Source: Larix sibirica
Taxonomy: Eukaryota > Streptophyta > Pinopsida > Pinales > Pinaceae
Direction: 5' to 3'
NCBI GenBank assembly: GCA_004151065.3
Contig: NWUY0300033886.1
Coordinates: 28,951 to 41,523, forward strand
DNA length: 12,573 bases
Position 1 is the first letter of the stretch; every line of letters starts with the position of its first letter. Position numbers and translations under genes: made by a program. Below, piece by piece: positions 1 to 6,490 of the stretch. The notes under the pieces are model-generated. The model searched no databases and was not told the origin of the DNA. It saw nothing but the letters and a program-made list of their open reading frames with translations.

Positions 1-26
1 TATATATATATATATATATATATATT
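1..26. repeat. (TA)n microsatellite at the window edge
   Basis: A pure TA dinucleotide run, cut by the window edge, so its full length is unknown. Confidence 0.95.
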
Positions 27-840
27 CTAAAACAAGAAATATCAACTAGTACCAAGGGTGAGGCCATGGCTACTCCATCCCTTGTACATGCATATTTACA
101 AGGTGGAGGAACCAATACTCTATGGTGGGGGCCATGTTCACTCCACCTCTTTTACCATTGGTGAGAGACACATATATTGTTGAGTAATGACTCTACACCT
201 TTAATATGCATCCCTTAGTCCATCCTCATGGGTGACCACTATGACTTGCAACCTCACGACATCGTACAACCTACTATATATGGATATGTTTAGTCCATCC
301 CTAGTTTACATGGAGGGAGTTGCTAATAGGTAGGATTAGTCTCTATATCTCTCTATGGTACATGTCACACCTCTTTTATACAATATATACCCATATGTAT
401 GTTAATATGGCAACACTAGCCCCTATCCCTACACATATCTATGAACACACAAATAAATAACAATGTCTAAATAATCAAAGAAATTCATAATCATATGTTT
501 ACAATATAGCATTTAGGTTGAGGCATCTAATCTCATGACCTCAACTTGGGTCTAAACATCTTAACTCATTCTAAAAGTCCACATGCTTATGATTGCTACC
601 TATTGCACTCATTAAATCATTAGTAGCATTGAAATATATAACAATTTTGTCAGACATATTATACACCATCACCATCATGCCAAAATCGTAAGTTTATGTA
701 CACACAATTATAACATTAAAAAATATCCACATAAATCACATGGTGATCACGAGACATTCATAATCAACATATATCATACCAAAAAGATTTATAGCATAAA
801 TCACATAAAAGTGTATCCATCAAACAATATTGAGCCACTT
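27..840. other. Gene-free AT-rich repeat-like DNA
   Basis: No reading frame, RNA gene or recognisable protein fragment is visible. Short phrases such as the 'gggtgaccactat' word near 230 and the 'atgcatccct' word near 208 recur near 10760-10800 and 11330-11405. This suggests that part of the stretch is a very old copy of the LTR-like sequence described there. The similarity is by eye and weak. Confidence 0.35.
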
Positions 841-878
841 TGAAACGCCCTCAAAATAAGTAAGAATAAGTCATTATG

Positions 879-983
879 AGTTTAGTAAAAAATGGGCATT
901 ATACACATTGTATTTTAAACTGATGGATGTTCTTATTATTAGTTTAGTAAAAAATGGGCATTATACACATTGTATTTTAAACT
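879..983. repeat. Direct repeat, 43 bp twice, 62-bp spacing
   Basis: An identical 43-bp segment occurs at 879-921 and 941-983; each starts with agtttagtaaaaaatgggc. The 19 bases between the copies are unique, but a shorter 'ggatgtt' word recurs on either side (924, 991, 1001). The copies have not diverged, so the duplication is recent or the segment was gene-converted. No coding content is seen. Confidence 0.9.
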
Positions 984-1059
984 AACTAATGGATGTTAAT
1001 GGATGTTACATGTACCTAATCATCAATTAAAAGTCATTAACTGTGAAACATATTATATG

Positions 1060-1160
1060 GATTTACATCCTTCAAACCCATGTGAAATAATTATAGGGCA
1101 GTATACTTACAAATGTTTGTTTAAGAGAGAAATTTCTTTAAATATGAACTCAATGTTCTA
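1060..1160 (+). repeat. Dispersed repeat, copy 1 (related to 2610-2710)
   Basis: This stretch shares several ordered words with 2610-2710: 'aacccatgtga', 'aaataattatagg', 'tgtttgtttaa.agagaaa' and 'tgaa.t.'. The words are partly reordered and separated by small indels. Both copies lie in the repeat-rich left third and flank the Penelope-like fragment at 2202-2576. They could be pieces of one older element, but the copies are too diverged to define its ends. Confidence 0.4.
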
Positions 1161-1339
1161 CACACACATCATAAAAATCTAACACTTAAATTCAAAGGGT
1201 ATTTCTCCACATTTTTGAACGACATCACTAATAAGCTCGTCAACATAGACTAGTGTAACTCATCTAGTGATTTTGGAACCGACCACCTACTAATATGAAA
1301 CTAGCCAAATGCCCAAGAACATTGACGTTAAATATGATT

Positions 1340-1445
1340 GAGCTAACCCGTTGGACTTACACACACACATTTGTCACATGGTAGGATTTGAACCCAGGTC
1401 ATTGTCAAAACAATCACTCCAAGTTGTTGCTATACCATCACATGT
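1340..1445 (-). mobile_element. Possible tRNA-derived SINE head (pol III box A/B-like)
   Basis: Read on the minus strand there is a box-B-like GGTTCAAATCC (complement at 1384-1394). Upstream of it, by about 38 bases, is a box-A-like stretch (complement at 1419-1432), the usual order and spacing of a tRNA-type internal promoter. The sequence around box B can form four of the five T-stem pairs. A CA-rich tract lies beyond at 1360-1370. No clear 3' tail or target-site duplication was identified. A LINE- or LTR-derived sequence with a chance match is possible. Confidence 0.33.
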
Positions 1446-1776
1446 TAACATATACATAAGTAATATTTAATATAATTTGTCTATATCAACTTTACTATCA
1501 CCAATATCAAACTTTAACATTGTTGGTATATTAATAACATAAAATTAGAGTTAACTGAATTATAACTTTCTAAAGTTCCTTTAATTTGCTTATTACATCG
1601 AGAAAAACAAATTGTATGCATCAAATTTCTAAACCACACAAAAATAGGTAGCAAATTATCAATGTCTTATATTTCGCTATAACAACATCACATTAAAAAT
1701 TTGTACCTATCTTGTTTAATTCATTAATCTCATATTCACAAAAATCAATAATACACACCAAAAACTTTAAAGCTCC

Positions 1777-1981
1777 CATGAGCAAATCTACACTCATTAT
1801 GAACATATCAATCATAACCAAAAACATATTAATGTGGCACACACAATATTTTGCACAACTACATATTTTTTTTCTTTTTCATGAGCAAATCTACACTCAT
1901 TATGAACATATCAATCATGACCAAAGACATATTAATGTGGCAAACACAATATTTTACACTACATATTTTTTTTCTTATTCA
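1777..1981. repeat. 103-bp tandem duplication (two copies)
   Basis: Copy 1 is 1777-1879 and copy 2 is 1880-1981. They differ by a few substitutions and a 3-base deletion in copy 2; both begin catgagcaaatctacactc and end in a T-rich tract. The short reading frames that cross the repeat are low-complexity by-products. The duplication lies just beyond the minus-strand primer-binding-like site at 1992-2004, which is where the untranslated leader of an LTR element would be. Confidence 0.92.
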
Positions 1982-1991
1982 TAGGATTTGT

Positions 1992-2200
1992 GGCTTTGAT
2001 ACCACATTGAGTTGGTCTCCTCTCCAATCCTATATAGGATATTCTTGATTGATGTTCATAACTAATAAGTTTTATTATATAAAAGAGGAACATTTATTAA
2101 CATTCCATAATGTGGCTCACTAAATTGAGCGATTATTCCATTGAGTTTAATATTCATATTTTAACATCCAAAATATTATTCAAATATAAATATATTTTTA
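1992..2200 (-). mobile_element. LTR-retrotransposon remnant: tRNA-Met primer-binding-like site plus LTR end (minus strand)
   Basis: The complement of 1992-2004 reads TGGTATCAAAGCC, one base off the plant initiator-tRNA-Met primer binding site TGGTATCAGAGCC. In that orientation the LTR would occupy the bases to the right (from 2005). There the minus strand shows AT-rich sequence with AATAAA-like signals near 2070-2095, and the leader would run left into the 103-bp repeat. No gag or pol frame accompanies it. The left-hand limit of the LTR is not defined, because the Penelope-like reading frame opens at 2202. Confidence 0.4.
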
Positions 2201-2201
2201 A

Positions 2202-2576
2202 CACACTTTAAGTTCACAAAGAAGAAAAGGAGTATATCAAATTCCTTGCACTTGCAATAAAATATATATAGTTCAAATCGGTAGAGATTTCAAAACAAGG
2301 ATTAAAACCACTGTTAAACTTAATAATAACAGAATAAAAAACTCAGCTTTAGCAAAGCACTCCTACAAAACAAAACATCCCATTAATATTGAAGGTACAA
2401 AGATAATTGTGAAGATAGATAACTATGCCAAGAGAAAAATCTCTGAGGCAATTGAGATTGAAAAGAATGCTAACAACCTCAATGTGGATGATGGATTAAA
2501 AATTAGTCATAGCTAGTTGCCAGTAATCACACAAAGACTTATCAACAATGACAATGGCAATTATAAAGTTGGGTAA
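2202..2576 (+). pseudogene. Penelope-like element GIY-YIG endonuclease fragment
   Basis: A frame open from 2202 to a TAG at 2514-2516 (about 104 codons, no ATG) and continuing to 2576 carries the C-terminal nuclease of Penelope-like retroelements. In order: GVY (2229-2237, the GIY motif); Cys codons at 2247 and 2253; YIV (2265-2273, YIG with Gly replaced by Val); GR with Arg at 2283; a SALAKH block with His at 2358 and a second His at 2376; then EAIEIEK (2445-2465) holding the expected catalytic Glu; then NNLN and DDGLKIS. The two Cys between GIY and YIG plus the two later His match the CCHH signature of Penelope-type nucleases. The TAG sits where the family usually has Trp before Pro. No reverse transcriptase domain precedes it, so the copy is 5'-truncated and dead. 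In plants, such elements are known from conifers. Confidence 0.82.
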
Positions 2577-2609
2577 GCTCTCCAGTTCCAAAGGTGCAAT
2601 GGCCCTCCA

Positions 2610-2710
2610 TTGTGAAAATAATTATAGGTCTTTACACCCTTTAAGCCCCATGAAACCCATGTGACAATATTTGTTTAAAAGAGAAAATTCTCTAAAATGT
2701 GAATTTGATA
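2610..2710 (+). repeat. Dispersed repeat, copy 2 (related to 1060-1160)
   Basis: This is the counterpart of the stretch at 1060-1160; the shared words include 'aaataattatagg', 'aacccatgtga' and 'ttgtttaaaagagaaa'. It begins about 35 bases after the end of the Penelope-like frame, so it could belong to that element's 3' non-coding end. Confidence 0.4.
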
Positions 2711-2776
2711 TCACATTCACATGGTACAATTATTTGTAAACATATATGTTTATGTGTATGTAATTAAAAGGGTTAG

Positions 2777-3966
2777 TGTCATGAACTTGGTATGAACGTT
2801 GGGCACACTTCCCTTAATGTGTTTCGTAGGCTCATGAAGGCTTGATAGAGGTTGAGTGCGGGGTTGGGCACACTAGATATGTGGAGCACCTTGGCAGCAT
2901 GGTAAGGTGGACACCGTTGGTTTGACAACATTGCAGATGCATTGGGAAGCTAAAGACAAGCGATGCATGTAAATGATCTTTGACTTCGATGAGATTCTTG
3001 CATGGAGCAAGGTGTGGAAAGGTGGTGACACTGTGCCAGGATTTTCAAAAAGACTAAGTGGCAAAGGTCTTTGTAGAGACTCTATATGGTTTGGGTGTGC
3101 AGAGACTTGGGGTGCGTTGAGCTAGTCGCATGGACCCAAGGCACATAGACTTGGGGGTCGGCTTGTGAATCCGACAGTTACTTGCGGAGCACACTGCCCA
3201 CTTGTGGAGTTGGGCATGCTCATGGAGTTGGGCGCACCTTGGTAAGGGCGCACCATATAAATAAGTGTGGCAAGTGCAAAGCAAGTCATTCAACAAGAGA
3301 GCTAGATGAGGTCATCTAGTGTGATTTGTGGTTGTATACCTTGCGGTTAAGTTGCAGGTAGTTGGGTGCACTTGGCAGGCTAAGTTCACTTGATGGTAGA
3401 TTGGGCACACTTGGAAGACTAGGTGCACTTGGTAGCAGACTGGGCACACTTGGCAAGTTGGGCGCACTTGATAGCAGACTGGGTACACTTGGCAGATTGG
3501 GAACACTTGGTAGCATATTGGGCACACTTGGTAGCATATTGGGCACACTTAACAGGATGGGCACACTTGGAAACAGGCTGGGTGCACTTGGAAGTAGGCT
3601 AGGCACACTTGACACGATGAGCGCACTTGGCAACAGGATGGACACACTTGGTAGGGAGGGCACACTGGATAGTTCAATAGGAAAAACAATGTGTGAGATA
3701 GTTATGGGTAGTGCACGAGGTTGGAGCAGCAAGGAATCTCAGGTGGCAAGGAAGTCTTGTGTTCGAGGCACTTGCCTTGGTTTTCTTTGTAAACTGTAAT
3801 TAGCCATTGACAATGGTCGGACGCCCTCTTGTAGACTGTATACTATTGAATAAATACTTTTGGGCACTCATCTTGAGTGTTGTACTACCTCTTGTGTACA
3901 TTGTCTGTGAGTATTTATCATTGTTTGACTACATGCGATATTTGCTTGGTGTTCATGAATAAGACA
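2777..3966 (+). mobile_element. LTR-like element with TATA box, poly(A) signal and internal minisatellite
   Basis: The stretch starts TGTCATGAAC (2777-2786). Near the proposed end, 3951-3966 reads GTTCATGA, five extra bases, then ACA, almost the reverse complement of the start; TG...CA ends are typical of LTRs. Inside are a TATAAATA-type box at 3254-3261 and an AATAAA within 'gaataaatac' near 3848-3856, the usual U3-R order. The short phrase 'ttgggcacac' recurs throughout (for example 2802, 2864, 3400). No flanking target-site duplication or primer binding site was found and no gag/pol is present, so this is a solo-LTR or non-autonomous candidate, not a proven one. No real protein is predicted: the first ATG after the TATA box gives only a 13-codon frame. 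Confidence 0.42.
3363..3674 (+). repeat. Minisatellite of about 16 units, each 18 or 21 nt
   Basis: Units follow the pattern tgggcacacttgg plus a short variable tail (gcaag, tagcagac, tagcatat). Fifteen complete units from 3363 to 3656 are all 18 or 21 nt long, largely alternating 18/21, and a sixteenth degenerate unit follows. Because every unit is a multiple of three, frames stay open on both strands: LGTLGRLGALGSR-type on plus, Ser/Pro/Val-rich on minus. Neither starts at a credible ATG, and neither resembles a known protein. The array lies within the LTR-like element, whose flanks contain single copies of the same motif. Confidence 0.93.
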
Positions 3967-4300
3967 TAATTGTATAATTGGCTAAGTATTGAACTAAGTG
4001 AATAGCAAGTGACTCTTGGATGAGTAAGTTGAGTAGGACTTGTGGTGATCTAATAGTTTGTAGCTCAAGGCATAGTTATGGGAAGACCTTGAGTGAAGAG
4101 GCATATACTAGGTGTAATAGTCGCAAATTGGCCAAGCCCTTGTGGATGAGGCATGCCGGTGCTGCACATTCCTTGGAGTTGAAAACAAAAAAATTGGGGC
4201 ACTACTCCTAGGACCGTGAGAATTAATTTGATAAGTTGTGGTCAATAATGCTGGGTATTTGATTAATTTGGTTTTAATAAGTATAGTTTGAAACACCTTT
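3967..4300. other. Gene-free stretch after the LTR-like element
   Basis: No supported gene. The sequence is less AT-rich than its right neighbour and could be internal (leader) sequence of the element ending near 3966. No primer binding site was recognised immediately after that end. Short frames on both strands have no recognisable protein features. Confidence 0.3.
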
Positions 4301-4395
4301 ATATATATATATATAATTTAATTAATAAAAAATTATATATATAAAATTTAATTAATAAAATATTATATTTATTAATAAAAAATTTAAAATCCATT
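4300..4395. repeat. AT-rich simple and cryptic repeat
   Basis: A TA microsatellite (about 4300-4315) is followed by three degenerate copies of a tttaattaataaaa word. This is low-complexity DNA with no genic content. Confidence 0.85.
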
Positions 4396-4431
4396 AACTT
4401 AATATTGCTAATGAAATCCATCTAGTTTTAC

Positions 4432-4760
4432 TAGTGGGAGTTTGGTTGGAAATGTGTAAAAAATCTTAGAATTAAATATATTAGCTATGGACATTGCTTA
4501 ATCTAAGTATTATGGAAGTATTTGAGGGTATTGAATCTATTCATAAATTCAAAAACATAATTGAAACACTATTGGGAGTTTGGTTGGAAATGTGTAAAAA
4601 TCTTAGAATTAAATATATTAGCTATGGATATTGCTTAATCTAAGTATTATGGAAGTATTTGAGGGTATTGAATCTATTTATAAATTCAAAAACATAATTG
4701 AAACACTCCAAATTTAAATTTTATCAATTTTTTTACCGGATTCCCACCAAAACCCACCTA
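4432..4760. mobile_element. MITE-like structure containing a 138-bp tandem duplication
   Basis: Copy 1 (4436-4573) and copy 2 (4574 to about 4707) are nearly identical: two substitutions and one A-run length change. Both start gggagtttggttgg. The right boundary, 4741-4760, read in reverse complement gives taggtgggttttggtgggaa, which aligns with the left end tagtgggagtttggttggaa (4432-4451) with small gaps. A T/A-rich run follows on both sides. This is the layout of a small non-autonomous DNA transposon whose left terminal repeat and body were tandemly duplicated. No matching target-site duplication was found, so the transposon label is an inference; the duplication is directly visible. Confidence 0.5.
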
Positions 4761-4944
4761 AAAATCCAAAACCTAAAATAAATAGACTGCTCATTATTAT
4801 TATATATATATATGTGAAATCTTCCATTTTAACTAAAATAAAAATACGTCAAAGCCTTATTCAGACATTTATGTCTATTTAACCTCTATATTAATCTGGT
4901 GCAAAATCCAACACTGAATTAGCAATAATTCCACTTTCACATTT

Positions 4945-5037
4945 ACTGGACATGAAATTAAGATAGTTCGAGAAAGAAGCAGAGTATGCATTGACTGGAC
5001 ATGAATATAAGATAGTTCGAGATAGAATCAGAGTACA
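4945..5037. repeat. 49-bp tandem repeat (two copies)
   Basis: Copies at 4945-4993 and 4994-5037 share actggacatgaa, then 'aagatagttcgaga', then 'agagta', with scattered substitutions. No coding content. They mark the left edge of the apparently low-copy region upstream of the NAC gene. Confidence 0.8.
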
Positions 5038-5039
5038 TA

Positions 5040-6300
5040 TAGCTATATTTCTGGGTAAGTAGGGATCGAAGTCAGACTAATAAATGTATAAATTCAATCT
5101 CTACCTGCTTTACAATTAAGTAAAAACCATTACAGCTTTGTTGATATTTTACCGCGGCATGCAATCGGTCAAAGGAATCGTCATAACTGTCAGACTCTTT
5201 AAAACTTCGGAAGGTAACTTCTTTATTGCCATGTTCGATTTTATGACGGTGGGCGCCGTCCAGATACTGCGTCCAGTTAGTATCTTCATTGAGACTTTGG
5301 ACAATTGGGTCAAAAGGACACGTGAGCTTCTACATAATTTTGATATTCAGAGGAATTAGCTTCTGCATTTCAAAAGCTTGGAGGTCGATTTTAACAGTCG
5401 AAACTGGAGAGGAAACACAGTATATTCTTCAATTTTTCTAGATAAGGATAAAAAATCTGTTTACAGAAAACAGTCCCAGTCTCCAGGTCTTCATAACGAG
5501 GGATTGTGATTTTCCTTGAAAGTCGGGTAAGAAAAAGCTATATATCCACTTTAAACGATAGGAAGGCGATAGATCGAATTTGAGAAAGTAAAATTCATGG
5601 AAGAGGATAATGGAAGCAGGTGGTAGTAGTTGTAGATGCCCCAGAGCCTTCATTCATTGGGCCGACTAAAATGCGCAATAAATTATTTTTGTCCATAATA
5701 TTTAAGAGATTGATTTCATATTTAATAGGGTATGTCGCGAAAGGAATTCCATCAGGAGGGGAGGTCGGTCAAAATGTTCCTTCAGTTACTTCTAAGGTTT
5801 GCTAAAAAGTATGTGTGGAATTTTGGTGGAAGTTGCATGATGCTGGGGAATGCATATACTACCCAAGCAGCGAAATGCATATTCTACCCCAATTACTGTA
5901 GTACATTTGTTGTTAATAACTGAATTCTTATTTTTTGTACGTCAGACACACCTACTGACGCTGTGTCACGGGTCTCCTCTGACTGATGGGATTCACAATA
6001 ATGTCAAATTGGCACTGAGTGTACTTTTTTCAAATTTGCAGGCATAGTCGGGTTTCAAAATAATGGCAATGGGTATTCTTTCCAATTTAATTTGGAGAGA
6101 AAAGGAGGCAGACAGAGATATGGTCCACGATTTTTGGAGTCCACTAAATTGTGTCGTAAGCTGATGGCAGCGTACTGCAGGCCAATTAACCAAATCAGTG
6201 TGGTCTTTGTCAGGAGTTCAAAGGTCCAAGTTCCAACTTTGTGGTGGCCCAAACCATTGGCAAACCATTTGCAATTTTCGTCACTCCAACTCGAAATGGG
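5040..6300 (+). other. Presumed distal upstream region of the NAC gene
   Basis: This stretch is less repetitive and less AT-rich than the flanks. Small open frames (for example 5138-5359 and 5993-6252, on either strand) have no recognisable domain and are probably by-chance. A palindromic CACGTG G-box core is at 5319-5324. A 16-base near-direct repeat 'aatgcatat.ctaccc' lies at 5849 and 5874. A cluster of TGACG-type motifs lies at 5939-5970 and is listed separately. An undetected exon of another gene cannot be excluded. Confidence 0.4.
5939..5970 (+). promoter_or_regulatory. Cluster of ACGT/TGACG (bZIP-type) motifs
   Basis: ACGTCA at 5939-5944 (TGACG on the opposite strand), TGACG at 5956-5960 and GTCACG at 5965-5970 lie within 32 bases, about 530 bases upstream of the NAC start codon. 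Paired TGACG boxes are the core of as-1-like elements bound by TGA-type bZIP factors. Here the first two are inverted relative to one another. The motifs are visible; binding and function are inferred. Confidence 0.35.
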
Positions 6301-6315
6301 GCCCAGCTATCCTTG

Positions 6316-6408
6316 ATTGGTCCAGGACTCTACATCTCGTGAAAGCCCTCCTGACTCTCCTCCCGTATTGAACAACTTTGGCACTTGTTCTGCATGATTT
6401 CTATATAT
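6316..6408 (+). promoter_or_regulatory. Candidate core promoter of the NAC gene (CCAAT and TATA boxes)
   Basis: ATTGG at 6316-6320 is an inverted CCAAT box and TATATAT at 6402-6408 is a TATA-box candidate about 82 bases further on. Transcription would begin near 6430-6440. That gives a short leader of about 50-60 bases with no ATG before 6491. A TGACGTG motif (6447-6453) falls within or close to that leader. The assignment rests on motif spacing only. Confidence 0.5.
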
Positions 6409-6490
6409 GAGCCAGGACTTTCTCAAATCTAGGAGGGACTTTTACTTGACGTGCTTAGTGTAAATCAATCTCTGAATTTCTGGGTCTTCA

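Noticed and set aside
1712-2048. Plus-strand frames of 90 and 65 codons
   Set aside because: They are products of the 103-bp AT-rich tandem repeat, low complexity, without recognisable protein features.
3363-3674. CRISPR-like array of short repeats
   Set aside because: Units are contiguous, degenerate and without spacers, and the window is a plant nuclear genome. It is a minisatellite.
3316-3799. Long overlapping reading frames on both strands (Leu/Gly-rich plus strand, Ser/Pro/Val-rich minus strand) as repeat proteins
   Set aside because: They exist because the minisatellite units are multiples of three. Neither has a credible ATG in a promoter-linked position, and composition is that of the repeat.
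5138-5359. A 73-codon plus-strand frame upstream of the NAC gene
   Set aside because: It starts at TTG and has no recognisable motif. It could be an exon of an unknown gene, but nothing in the sequence supports that beyond being open.
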